DNA from: JAPPHA01 sp965242975
GTDB taxonomy: Bacteria > Pseudomonadota > Alphaproteobacteria > Rhodobacterales > Rhodobacteraceae
Assembly: GCA_965242975.1 (NCBI GenBank)
Contig: CBDETS010000007.1
Span: 5,766,001-5,830,000 of the forward strand
DNA length: 64,000 bases
Direction of reading: 5' to 3'
Every line of letters starts with the position of its first letter. Position 1 is the first letter of the stretch. Made by a program: the position numbers and the translations under genes. Positions 26,852-35,938 of the stretch are shown here, piece by piece. Below the pieces are notes generated by a model. It was not told the DNA's origin and did no database searches. It worked only from the letters and a program-made list of their open reading frames with translations.

Positions 26852-27679
26852 TCAATCCCTCAACAGTTCGTTGATCGACGTGCGCGCGCGGGTTCGGGCG
26901 TCGACCTGTTTGACGATGACGGCACAGTAGAGATGGACACCGTTTCGCGACGGGGTCGATCCGGACACGACCACCGATCCCGGAGGGACCTCGCCGTACA
27001 TGACGTGTCCGGTTTCCCGGTCGATGATCCGGGTCGATTGGCCAATGAACACCCCCATGCCCAGCACCGATCCTTCGCGAACAATGCAACCCTCGACGAC
27101 CTCGGACCTCGCGCCGATGAAACAGTTGTCCTCGATTATCGTGGGTCCCGCCTGCATAGGTTCCAGTACACCGCCGATTCCGACGCCGCCTGAAAGGTGC
27201 ACGTTCTTGCCGATTTGGGCACAGGATCCAACGGTGGCCCAGGTATCGACCATCGTGCCGGAATCCACGAATGCACCGAGATTGACGAAACACGGCATCA
27301 GGACGACGTCCGGGGCCACGTAGGCGGATCTTCTGACGACACAATTGGGAACAGCCCGGAATCCGGCTTCGCGCCATCGCCGTGCGTCCCAACCCCTGAA
27401 TTTGCTGTCGACCTTGTCCCACCAACCCCCACCTTGCGGACCACCGCCGTGAATCGCCATGTTCTGCAACCGGAATCCGAGAAGTACAGCTTTCTTGGCC
27501 CATTGGTTGACGTGCCACCGTCCGTCTTCCTTGCGCTCGGCAACGCGCAGGCGCCCTGAATCGAGAGCGTTGAGCGTCTCTTCGACCGCTTCGCGCGCTT
27601 CTCCGCCGGTCTCCGGAGAGATCAACGCGCGCTCCGTCCAGGCGGATTCAACCGCTCGTTCCAGCCAGGCAAATGACAT
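26852..27679 (-). CDS. dapD: tetrahydrodipicolinate N-succinyltransferase
   Basis: Lysine/diaminopimelate pathway enzyme that succinylates tetrahydrodipicolinate. 275 residues from ATG 27679 behind CAGGAGGAATCCG. Left-handed beta-helix hexapeptide repeats run through VVLMPCFVNLGAFVDSGTMV, GTMVDTWATVGSCAQIG, HLSGGVGIGGVLEP and NCFIGARSEVVEGC, all family-typical; QWAKKAVLLGFRL lies in the N-terminal domain. Normal length. Confidence 0.96.
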   Translation of the reverse strand: MSFAWLERAVESAWTERALISPETGGEAREAVEETLNALDSGRLRVAERKEDGRWHVNQWAKKAVLLGFRLQNMAIHGGGPQGGGWWDKVDSKFRGWDARRWREAGFRAVPNCVVRRSAYVAPDVVLMPCFVNLGAFVDSGTMVDTWATVGSCAQIGKNVHLSGGVGIGGVLEPMQAGPTIIEDNCFIGARSEVVEGCIVREGSVLGMGVFIGQSTRIIDRETGHVMYGEVPPGSVVVSGSTPSRNGVHLYCAVIVKQVDARTRARTSINELLRD

Positions 27680-28033
27680 CGGATTCCTCCTGATTGCGCA
27701 AGCATGACACTCGCGGTCTGATATGGTCAATCAAGTCGCCACGCAATGCAGCAACGTGAGATTCCTGAAGGCGGCATGCTCGAGCCGGTCGAGATGCGGG
27801 GTCGCCCGGCTTCGTTACCGAAATCGGCAACTCGTTGACAGGACAATGTCCGGACCATTCCCAAATCCGCACCGCCCGTTGTCAGTGCGTCGCGTCGAAG
27901 TCACCAGGTGGAAATTCCGGTTTCGGCCACAACGCCTTGCGCCGGTTGCTGCAGGTTCGGCGTAACCAAAGGGGCCGAAACGTTCCTGACGATTCCGTCT
28001 GTTGCCGACCATTGCGCGCAGATGTTGGCGTGA
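27680..28033. other. gene-free stretch
   Basis: No supported gene in these 354 bases between dapD and the ankyrin gene, both on the minus strand. Frames on either strand are short and unrecognised. Must hold the dapD promoter. Confidence 0.45.
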
Positions 28034-29824
28034 TCATTGCCCAATTCCCATCCTTCCGGCAATTCCCGACGGTGTTTCACCGTCATCGTTTCGGGCGGCG
28101 GTATCGGCACCATGTGCCACGAGCCTGTCGTACAACTCCTGCAAACTCTTTCCGGCGGCGAGATGTAATGGCGTGTTCCCATGTTCGTCTGTCGAATCGA
28201 TGTCGGCACCGTTGGCGATGAGCCATGCAAGTGCGTCCACCGCATTCCCGTTTGCAGCGTGATGCAGTGGAGTATTTCCCAAGGCACCTTTCGCATCGAT
28301 ATCGGCTCCATTTGCGACGAGCCACTCAAGTGCGTCCACTGCGTTCCATTCTGCCGCCGAATGTATCGGTCGGTGGCCAACGTAGTTCGCCGCGTGAATG
28401 GAGGCCCCACTGGCGGCGAGCCACTCGAGTGCCTCCACCGCGTTTACCCACGCGGCGTCATGCAACGGGGTGTTGCCCCTGAAGTTCGTCGCATCGATGT
28501 CGGCGCCGTTGGCGACGAGCCACCCCAACGTGTCCACGGCATTCCCCAGGGCCGCGAAGTGCACGGGTGCGCGGCCAACTCTGTTCGTCGCATGAACGGT
28601 GGCTCCGTTGGCGGCAAGCCATTCAAGTGCATCCAAGGCGTTTCCCAAGGCAGCTGCATGCAACGACGTGATGCCGTATTCATCTGTCGCGTTGATGTCG
28701 GCACCGCTGGCGACGAGCCACTCGAGTGCCTCCACGGCGTTTTTCCAGGCCGCAAGATGCAATGGCGTTCGGCCAGTCTTGGTCGTCGCATGAGCGGTGG
28801 CTCCGTTGGCGACGAGCCGCTCAAACGCGCCTACGGAATTCCCCAAGGCCGCGACATGCATCGGCGTGTGGCCCCTTCTTCGGAAGATTTCGGAATTCAG
28901 AAAGGGCTGAATCCTGAGCGCGAGCGCTTCGGTAAGTCGACGTCCGTCGCTTTTCAGGCCGTGGTCAACGCCAAGGCCTACATCTACGAGCGCGTCAACC
29001 AGCCCCGGCAAGTTCAACAACGCTGCGTAGTGGAGGTCTGTCCACCCGTTCTCGTCCTCGTATCCCGCCGATGGCTCACGACCGACGAACTCCAGGAAAC
29101 GCTGCCGCTCCCGTTCGGACGCCATATCCCCGGTCCCGCCCTGCCCCAGACCAGCAGTTCGGGAATGTGCCTCGACCGCGTGAACGCCTCTCGGGAATTC
29201 CAACAGGTATCCCCGGTACGCCTCGGGCGTATCGAGTGTCTTCGTGGCAAGCCACGCAAGGCTTTCGCGTGCTTCGCCCAGTGCCGTCAATCCATCCGAC
29301 TGTTCAGGGGTCAGAAACCCTGTAGACGGAAGACCTTTCGCCCGTTGGAAACCCGCAATGGCTTGCCGCGTGCGGGGGCCAAAGACCCCGTCTGCAACAC
29401 CGATGTCATGGCCAAGGGAAACCAGGCCGTGCTGAATCAGGACACGCTGCCCGAGCGAGAGTTCGAGCATTGATTCGAACATCTCGGGTGATGCGGCCCG
29501 TGACCGGTTTGCCTCTCCGGCACCAAAGGACATGTCGACTCCGGAACTTCCAAGGGCGGCCAGACAGGCTCGTGCCTCCTCGGCAAAGCGGCTCTCGGGA
29601 AACTCGAGGATAAACATCTCGACTTCAACGATGTCGGTACAACCAGCCAGGTCCTGCCATGCGTCCTGCGCCGGGTCCTGAGCACCGGAACTTCCGGCAA
29701 GAGTCACCGCGATGGCGAACGTGAAAGCTGGTACCAGCCACGTACCGCTGGAGTGAGGCACGCGACGCCGCGTCAGACGTTCAGTCAGGCTGTTCTTCCG
29801 CAATCCGGCCGGACTTCGGCACAT
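28034..29824 (-). CDS. secreted peptidoglycan-binding ankyrin-repeat protein
   Basis: 596 residues. A long basic N-terminus and hydrophobic segment (about 28-48) form a signal. Then GCTDIVEVEMFILEFPES with ARACLAALG, a PG_binding_1 domain (SLGQRVLIQHGLVSLGHDI ... AKGLPSTGFLTPEQSDGL) and YLLEFPRGVHAVEAHSR, the same order and wording as the first 220 residues of the OmpA protein at 14540. The C-terminal half has about nine 33-residue ankyrin repeats (for example TPLHLAAWKNAVEALEWLV), many nearly identical, so the DNA at about 28070-28880 is an imperfect 99-base tandem repeat. Likely a periplasmic or surface protein-interaction scaffold. Target unknown. Confidence 0.9.
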   Translation of the reverse strand: MCRSPAGLRKNSLTERLTRRRVPHSSGTWLVPAFTFAIAVTLAGSSGAQDPAQDAWQDLAGCTDIVEVEMFILEFPESRFAEEARACLAALGSSGVDMSFGAGEANRSRAASPEMFESMLELSLGQRVLIQHGLVSLGHDIGVADGVFGPRTRQAIAGFQRAKGLPSTGFLTPEQSDGLTALGEARESLAWLATKTLDTPEAYRGYLLEFPRGVHAVEAHSRTAGLGQGGTGDMASERERQRFLEFVGREPSAGYEDENGWTDLHYAALLNLPGLVDALVDVGLGVDHGLKSDGRRLTEALALRIQPFLNSEIFRRRGHTPMHVAALGNSVGAFERLVANGATAHATTKTGRTPLHLAAWKNAVEALEWLVASGADINATDEYGITSLHAAALGNALDALEWLAANGATVHATNRVGRAPVHFAALGNAVDTLGWLVANGADIDATNFRGNTPLHDAAWVNAVEALEWLAASGASIHAANYVGHRPIHSAAEWNAVDALEWLVANGADIDAKGALGNTPLHHAANGNAVDALAWLIANGADIDSTDEHGNTPLHLAAGKSLQELYDRLVAHGADTAARNDDGETPSGIAGRMGIGQ

Positions 29825-30289
29825 CGGGCAACTCCATTGATCTGTGGACGCAGCTTCGGGGCAACGTGCGGCTGTCGCGTCGAGCCGAGCGGTCCGGAAT
29901 AACGGCGACGTCCCTAGACATGATACAGTGCGTCAATTGTCAATGCCACGGGGGAAGTCAGCGTTCCGATCTGGTTTCGAACGATCGGGCGACGCAATTG
30001 ATGATCGAGCGGGATCCGCCTCCGGGCGATGGCCCGTACCGAATTGCGCCGAAACGCTCCATTCAATGCGAACACGATTCCGTTACGTACCGTTCACGTC
30101 GTCCAGGAACGCGCGGCCAATCGAACGGATCTCGTCCGAAAACAGTCGGGTCACACGGGTCCGGCGGACCGTTCGCAGGTACAGGACATGAGGCGTGTCA
30201 AAGCCGAAACCGGACGAGCACGACTTTCAGCCTCTGGGTGGCTTTCGACAGCATATCGTTAGTCTTGATCCAGTTTGAAGCCGGAGCAC
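29825..30289. other. gene-free stretch
   Basis: I see nothing supportable as a gene here. It presumably contains the promoter of the ankyrin gene. A sequence TCTTGATCCA resembling the 4831-5061 repeat occurs once near 30265 and may be chance. Confidence 0.4.
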
Positions 30290-31342
30290 CTATGCAAGCC
30301 AACGTACTCTCTCTCCGTGCGCATCAGTGTCCGCCAGAACCAGCCTGTCTCCCGGGGGCCAGACTCGCAAAGAACATGCAATTTGTTTTTGAGCATTGAA
30401 TTCGTAAGCCAGCCAGGCAACCGGGTTATCATGTGTTGCGGTCGCACCAACCGTTTCCATGTGTCTTGTAATCATGTCCCTGGACGACCGTTCGAGGTAA
30501 CAAAACGTGAAGGAGTGCATCAATACGGTTACGTGTCCGGTGCCCCGGTCCAGGCGAATGTTCCTGACGACCCAGTCCGCCGCATCCGCTTCTTCGATCC
30601 TGATCAGGCCTGCGGACAGGACGGTATCGGTTGCGTTCTTCAAGCGATCATGTCGCTCAAACTGGTCGGGCCAGACATAGCTGATCAGTCGTTCCCGTTC
30701 GGCTCCATCGGAAAGATCGATCGGAGACAGATCACACCCCGATCTTTCGACGATTTCCGGATTGCCGATGGGACGGTCTCCCGTCCAATCGGGGCTCAGC
30801 CTGACCCTTGAGTTCCGGCAGCCCAAATGGACGTCGCCCAGCTGGTATGAATATCTTTCCGGGTACAAGTTCAGCCCGGCACTTGCGCCAATCTCAAACA
30901 ATGAAATCGGCAGTTTCGTCCTGTTTGAAATTTCGATCAGTCCGGGAAACAAAACCGCCGACCGACCGACCTCGTTCGTTTGGGGCGGTAGATCGAGCAT
31001 TTCGGCGATCCTGGAATCATTTTGCGCGATCGCTCTTTCTACTGCTGCGACCAACGCTGAGACATCTGAACAGGTTTCAGGCGGATAGACACGCGTGAGT
31101 TCAGGACAGGTCCCTGTTTTTGCGATACCGTGCAATGCCCCTGCCAACCGCAGTGCCAGCGCATCGCCCGACGGCGAAGGGTCTCCGGCCCAACCCCGCA
31201 CTTTTCGTCCCGTCTCGGAATCTGTCCCCAGAACCGCAAGGACATTCGAAAGCAAAAGGGCAGTAAATTCCGAACCATGGGTTCTGCACAGCCGAGCCTG
31301 CTCTGCGAACGCGTTTTCCGTCTTCTGCAAACTGTTTTCCAC
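30290..31342 (-). CDS. DUF2332 family protein
   Basis: 350 residues, normal for DUF2332. The start is GTG 31342 after GGAAGAAAAT, giving MENSLQKTENAFAEQARLC. Conserved family blocks: SPLYAALL-like SEFTALLLSNVL, PPQTNEVGRSAVLFPGL, LFEIGASAGLNLYPERY, then VWPDQFERHDRL and VTVLMHSFTFCYL. The GASAGLNL segment looks like a nucleotide/SAM-type glycine loop, but the family has no assigned reaction. No signal peptide. Confidence 0.85.
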   Translation of the reverse strand: MENSLQKTENAFAEQARLCRTHGSEFTALLLSNVLAVLGTDSETGRKVRGWAGDPSPSGDALALRLAGALHGIAKTGTCPELTRVYPPETCSDVSALVAAVERAIAQNDSRIAEMLDLPPQTNEVGRSAVLFPGLIEISNRTKLPISLFEIGASAGLNLYPERYSYQLGDVHLGCRNSRVRLSPDWTGDRPIGNPEIVERSGCDLSPIDLSDGAERERLISYVWPDQFERHDRLKNATDTVLSAGLIRIEEADAADWVVRNIRLDRGTGHVTVLMHSFTFCYLERSSRDMITRHMETVGATATHDNPVAWLAYEFNAQKQIACSLRVWPPGDRLVLADTDAHGERVRWLA

Positions 31343-31726
31343 ATTTTCTTCCGACGCGTTGATCGTCCGGCAACTCCGCAGTCGCCTCGACCGAATCCGG
31401 ACCGAGCCGGTTTCGGACTCCCGGCGATTTTCAGGAATTCGGGCAGAGGTTCCAGCTCGCTTTCCTGTACATTGTTTCCGATTTATCCATCGTCTCGAAA
31501 TTCGTCATATCACCCGCAAACGTTTAATGCGAAAGAATGCACTCCCACGATGGCAAGATATCGCGCGGTTCAGTGATTGTCGGTTGCGGGAAATCGACCT
31601 GTGCCGTAATCGGCATGAGTCGTTTCGATTCTGGATTCCGGGCGGTGTGTCGGGTGGCGCAGGTCAGCGAAAGGAATGTTCGATCATCCGTCAGGGTATC
31701 GGTGACGAGGGAGGCACTGCCTGGAA
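31343..31726. other. intergenic region before the Mo-hydroxylase operon
   Basis: Divergent promoter region for the DUF2332 gene and the molybdenum hydroxylase operon. No further gene supported. The ribosome site for the next gene is weak (GGGAGG 12 bases before ATG 31727). Confidence 0.45.
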
Positions 31727-32587
31727 ATGCAATACGTAGCACCAAGAACCATCGGCGAGGCCGTTGACCGAGCAGGAAGTGCAGCCGGAATCGTCCGGAT
31801 TCTTGCCGGAGGAACCGACGTACTTGTCCAGCTCAGGTCCGGGTTGGTGGAACCTGACCTCATGGTGGACATCAAGCGAATTCCGGGAATGTGCGATATC
31901 GTTTCGGAAAACGGTGGATGGCGAATCGGTGCGGCGGTCTCGGGAGCGGAACTGCATGGCCACCCCGGGGTCCCCAAGGACTGGCCAGGTGTCGTCGAAG
32001 CACTCGAGTTGATCGGGTCAACGCAGATCCAGGGCCGAGCGACGCTTGTCGGTAACCTCTGTAATGCGTCTCCCGCGGCTGACAGCGTTCCGGCGATGAT
32101 TGCTGCCGACGCACGCGTATCCATTGCCGGCCCGAACGGAACCCGGGACGTCCCGGTCGCCGACATCCCGGTAGGTCCCGGACAGACATCCCTGGAAAAC
32201 GGAGAGATCATCACCTCCGTCTTACTTCCTGAGCGTGGACCCGGGGGAGGGGACGCATACCTGCGTTTCATTCCGAGAACCGAAATGGACATCGCCGTTG
32301 TCGGATGCGGGGTCAACATGAGGGTCACGGGCGACAAGGTCGTGGAAGCCCGTGTCGTGCTCGGCGCGGTGGCGCCGACCGCTGTTGTTGTCGAGGATGC
32401 GGCGGCAGCGGTACTCGGTACGTCGCTCGGTGACGATTCGCTCGATGAACTGGCGCGGGCATGCTCGGCTGCCTGCAGGCCGATCAACGACAAGAGAGGA
32501 ACGGTCAAGTTCCGAACACGCGTAGCCGGTGTTCTTGGGCGACGCGCTGCGAACATTGCATATGACCGCGCGAGGAGGTCTCGATGA
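31727..32587 (+). CDS. molybdenum hydroxylase FAD subunit (CoxM/XdhA-like)
   Basis: Medium subunit that passes electrons from the iron-sulfur subunit to FAD. 286 residues: MQYVAPRTIGEAVDRAG start, FAD loop ILAGGTDVLVQLRSG, second FAD motif TLVGNLCNASPAADSVP, and EMDIAVVGCGVNMR. C-terminal CODH flavoprotein domain ends RAANIAYDRARRS. Stop overlaps the next start as ATGA (32584-32587), so the three subunits are translationally coupled. Substrate of the complex is unknown. Confidence 0.92.
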   Translation: MQYVAPRTIGEAVDRAGSAAGIVRILAGGTDVLVQLRSGLVEPDLMVDIKRIPGMCDIVSENGGWRIGAAVSGAELHGHPGVPKDWPGVVEALELIGSTQIQGRATLVGNLCNASPAADSVPAMIAADARVSIAGPNGTRDVPVADIPVGPGQTSLENGEIITSVLLPERGPGGGDAYLRFIPRTEMDIAVVGCGVNMRVTGDKVVEARVVLGAVAPTAVVVEDAAAAVLGTSLGDDSLDELARACSAACRPINDKRGTVKFRTRVAGVLGRRAANIAYDRARRSR

Positions 32588-33063
32588 GCATGATTCACGT
32601 CAGGACAAAGATCAATGGCGACGAGGAGGAGTTCGTTTGCGACCCTCGCGAGACGATGCTGGACGTATTGCGTGACCGGCTGTCGCTGACCGGCGCCAAG
32701 GAAGGATGCGGCACGGGAGACTGCGGGGCGTGCTCGATCACGTTGAACGGGCAGCTCGTTTGTTCGTGCCTGATGTTGGCCGCGGAGGCAGAAGGCGCGG
32801 AGATCGGAACCGTTGAAGGTATCGCCAACGGCGAGCAGCTTCACGTGCTGCAGGAGAAGTTCCTCGAACATGCCGCACTGCAATGCGGGATCTGTACGCC
32901 GGGAATCCTGGTCGCGTCCAAGGCGTTGCTGGAACGCGATCCGGATCCTACGGACAGCGAAATCAGGTATTGGCTGGCAGGCAATCTGTGCAGATGTACC
33001 GGCTATGACAAGATCGTTCGGGCCGTCTCCGACGCTGCTGCCGAACTCAGGGAGGTATCGTGA
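32584..33063 (+). CDS. molybdenum hydroxylase 2Fe-2S subunit (CoxS-like)
   Basis: Small subunit with two [2Fe-2S] clusters. 159 residues: plant-ferredoxin-type cluster CGTGDCGACSITLNGQLVCSC and the helical-domain cluster CGICTPG with CRCTGYDKIV. ATG 32584 follows GAGGAGGTCTCG. Its TGA overlaps the ATG of the large subunit. Length and motifs are normal for the family. Confidence 0.95.
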   Translation: MSMIHVRTKINGDEEEFVCDPRETMLDVLRDRLSLTGAKEGCGTGDCGACSITLNGQLVCSCLMLAAEAEGAEIGTVEGIANGEQLHVLQEKFLEHAALQCGICTPGILVASKALLERDPDPTDSEIRYWLAGNLCRCTGYDKIVRAVSDAAAELREVS

Positions 33064-35318
33064 TGGCACTGGACGAAATTGCGACGAAGCAGTTCAAGGT
33101 TGTCGGGACGCGACCCGTACGACCCGACGGAGTGGACAAGGTTACAGGTCGCGCACGGTTCGGTGCGGATGCGTATGCCCCGGGGATGCTCCACGGCGCC
33201 ATCTTGCGTTCGCCGCATGCGCACGCCCGGATCGTGAGGATCGATGCCTCGGCCGCGGAATCATCGCCCGGCGTGAAAGCCGTGATTACCCGGAAAGAAT
33301 TTTGCGAAGACCAGACGGGCGACAACAGGGACGTTCTCGAGAATGTCATGGCGGGAGAAAAGGTCCTCTACGACGGACACGCGCTCGCGGCCGTCGCCGC
33401 CACTTCCGCATTCGCCGCACGTGATGCGCTCAAGTTGATCGACGTCGAATACGAGGTCTTGCCACATGTTACGGACGTGGATGAGGCGATGAAGGATGGC
33501 GCGCCGGTGATCCGCGAGGGTGCGGCCGACGCAAGCGTCCCGCCCGGCCTGCACCCGAACGTCGTGCGGTACCATGAAAATGGTCATGGGGACGTGGACG
33601 CCGGGTTCGCCGAGGCTGATCTGGTTGTCGAGGGCAGCTTCCGGACGGAGGCAACACACCAGGGTTACATTGAACCCCACGCCTGCCTGGCCCAGTTGGG
33701 TCCGGACGGAAAGGGCGAACTGTGGTGCTGTACCCAGGGTCACTTCGTTGCCGGCAAGATTTGTGCGAGCCTGCTCGGAATCGACGCGAGCCAACTCAGG
33801 GTGACGGCCTCCGAGATCGGTGGCGGATTCGGTGGCAAGACAACCGTGTTCATCGAGCCGGTCGCGCTTGCGCTTTCGCGGAAAACAAATCGGCCGGTCA
33901 AGATCGTCATGGATCGCAGCGAAGTGTTTCGGGCGACCGGACCCACGTCATCTGCGTCAATGGATGTGAAGATCGGTATGAAGAAAGACGGGACGATGAC
34001 CGCCGCCGAGGGAGTCTTCCGACTCCAGGGTGGCGCGTTTCCCGGGGCACCTATGGAATTCTCGGCCATGTGCTCCTTCGCTCCGTATGACCTGAAGCAT
34101 GTCCGTTGCGAGGGTTGGGACGTCATCTGCAACAGGCCCAAACAGGCTGCCTACCGTGCGCCAGGTTCGCCAATGGGTGCATTTGCGGTCGAAAGCGTCA
34201 TCGACGAATTGTGCAATCGGCTCGGTCTCGACCCGATCGACGTACGTCTGAAGAACGCGTCAAGGGAAGGCACGAAGGCGGCCTTCGGCCCGAAGTTCCA
34301 GCGCATCGGTCTTGTCGAGACCCTGGAAGCAGCCAGGGATCACCCCCACTACCGTAAGCCGCTCGAGCCAGGGCAGGGACGGGGCGTTTCCTGCGGTTTC
34401 TGGTTCAACCACGCAGGCGAGACGGCCGTGTCCCTTGCGCTGGCGGAAGACGGAACCGTGTCGCTGTCCGTCGGGACACCGGACATCGGGGGGTCCCGTG
34501 CGTCGATGTGCCAGATGGCGGCGGAGGCCCTGGGGATTTCGTACGACAAGGTCCGGACTACGGTCGCCGATACCGCGACGCTTGGGTACAACGACGTCAG
34601 TCATGGCAGTCGCGTTACTTATGCGTCCGGCCTCGCGACAATCAAGGCAGCGGAAGACACGATTGACAAGTTGTGCACCCGAGCGGCCCGGGAATGGGGA
34701 ATCGATCGGGAAGCCGTTGTCTGGGAAGACGGTCATGCACGTCCGGCGGGTTCGAATGCGGGTGATTTCGAGCCCATGAGCCTGGCGAAGATCGCGTCGC
34801 GGATGGGCCGGACCGGCGGCCCGATCGTCGGCCATTACGAGGCGACTCCCGAGGGTGCCGGCGTCAGCTTCGCGACGCATCTTGTCGATGCCGAAGTCGA
34901 CAAGGAAACCGGCGCCACGAATATTGTCCGGTACACGGTCGTCCAGGATGCGGGCAAGGCAATTCATCCATCCTACGTCGAAGGCCAGTTTCAGGGCGGC
35001 GCGGTCCAGGGCATCGGATGGGCCCTGAACGAAGAGTACGTCTATGGAGACGACGGGCGCCTTCAGAATCCCGGATTCCTGGATTACCGCATTCCGGTCG
35101 CGTCGGACCTGCCGATGATTGATACCGTCATTGTTGAAGTTCCGAATCCCGGGCATCCCTATGGTGTTCGCGGTGTCGGCGAGACGTCAATCTGTCCGCC
35201 GCTGGCCGCAATCGCCAATGCGGTTTCGAACGCCGCGGGCGTTCGACTTCGTGAACTCCCGATGTCGCCCCCGCGGATTCTCGAAGCACTGGAGGCGGTT
35301 CAGGAAGACAGTGGTTGA
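33063..35318 (+). CDS. molybdenum hydroxylase catalytic subunit (CoxL/XdhB-like)
   Basis: About 751 residues, binding the molybdopterin-cytosine dinucleotide centre. ATG 33063 lies 7 bases after GGAGG and overlaps the CoxS stop (TGATG). Blocks: DKVTGRARFGADAYAPGMLH, IGGGFGGKTTVFIEPVALAL, AAYRAPGSPMGAFAVESVID and the C-terminal GVRGVGETSICPPLAAIANA with the conserved glutamate. The active-site loop reads AYRAPGSP, not the AYRCSFR of form I carbon monoxide dehydrogenase, so this is an aldehyde/xanthine/heterocycle-type hydroxylase. Physiological substrate unknown. Confidence 0.93.
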   Translation: MALDEIATKQFKVVGTRPVRPDGVDKVTGRARFGADAYAPGMLHGAILRSPHAHARIVRIDASAAESSPGVKAVITRKEFCEDQTGDNRDVLENVMAGEKVLYDGHALAAVAATSAFAARDALKLIDVEYEVLPHVTDVDEAMKDGAPVIREGAADASVPPGLHPNVVRYHENGHGDVDAGFAEADLVVEGSFRTEATHQGYIEPHACLAQLGPDGKGELWCCTQGHFVAGKICASLLGIDASQLRVTASEIGGGFGGKTTVFIEPVALALSRKTNRPVKIVMDRSEVFRATGPTSSASMDVKIGMKKDGTMTAAEGVFRLQGGAFPGAPMEFSAMCSFAPYDLKHVRCEGWDVICNRPKQAAYRAPGSPMGAFAVESVIDELCNRLGLDPIDVRLKNASREGTKAAFGPKFQRIGLVETLEAARDHPHYRKPLEPGQGRGVSCGFWFNHAGETAVSLALAEDGTVSLSVGTPDIGGSRASMCQMAAEALGISYDKVRTTVADTATLGYNDVSHGSRVTYASGLATIKAAEDTIDKLCTRAAREWGIDREAVVWEDGHARPAGSNAGDFEPMSLAKIASRMGRTGGPIVGHYEATPEGAGVSFATHLVDAEVDKETGATNIVRYTVVQDAGKAIHPSYVEGQFQGGAVQGIGWALNEEYVYGDDGRLQNPGFLDYRIPVASDLPMIDTVIVEVPNPGHPYGVRGVGETSICPPLAAIANAVSNAAGVRLRELPMSPPRILEALEAVQEDSG

Positions 35319-35556
35319 TGTCGTACTTTGGGGTAGCCTGAAACCGTTTGCCGACGGCAATGACACGGTTTCCGTAGAGGCAACCACGGTTGGGGAGGTC
35401 CTGAAGGGCCTCGAAGTCGCGTATCCGGCGCTCAGGCCCCATCTGGATGCCGGGGTATCGGTAGCAGTCGACGGGCGAATCATCACGAACGCACTTTGGG
35501 AGCCGGTCCGGGCGGACAGCGAGGTTGTTCTCCTGCAACGGATCAAGGGTGGCTGA
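35311..35556 (+). CDS. MoaD/ThiS-like protein
   Basis: 81 residues from GTG 35311, inside the last codons of the Mo subunit gene (8-base overlap), with AGGAAG just upstream. Beta-grasp protein: VDVVLWGSLKPFADGNDTVS, then VGEVLKGLEVAYPALRPHLD, and the diagnostic C-terminal IKGG diglycine. MoaD-type proteins carry a thiocarboxylate for molybdopterin synthesis; as the last gene of this operon it may supply sulfur for this enzyme's cofactor or act in a linked sulfur transfer. Too short for many gene finders. Confidence 0.8.
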   Translation: MVDVVLWGSLKPFADGNDTVSVEATTVGEVLKGLEVAYPALRPHLDAGVSVAVDGRIITNALWEPVRADSEVVLLQRIKGG

Positions 35557-35938
35557 GCCGGATCCGTAACGGACAATGCAGGAAGTCAGCGCCCGTTACC
35601 GCAGCCAGTCGGTCAACGCCTGGCCAAAACGTCCTGTTCGGCCGAGAATCAGGCTGGTCCGACGGTTCTCGGTCCATCCGGTCTTCCTGGTGTGTCGGCA
35701 CACGACACCGAGCGAATGCCGGCCCTGTTCCGGGAAGCCGGTCTCCTTGACAACACGGACATCCTGGTTCGAGCCCAGGGATTCCTCGATGCGGGCTCGG
35801 ACCTTGCTACCCGCCGCGGCCGGCTCCCCCGACGGTCGAGTCTCCAATTGACGCGCCAAGAATTCACCCGTGCTCGACGGATGACGTTGCGCAGGGGCGT
35901 CGTTGTCGTTTTTGCCATCAGTCCGGCAGGCTTCGCGC
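35557..35938. other. gene-free stretch
   Basis: No supported gene between the MoaD-like gene and the convergent GST gene. Open frames present on both strands have no recognisable family. No intrinsic terminator identified by eye. Confidence 0.4.

Noticed and set aside
28181..29473. 430-codon plus-strand open frame with internal repeats
   Set aside because: Antisense of the ankyrin repeats; its repeats simply mirror the 99-base DNA repeat of the real gene.
33063..35318. Form I carbon monoxide dehydrogenase
   Set aside because: The catalytic loop reads AYRAPGSP and lacks the AYRCSFR signature; called a general Mo-hydroxylase.
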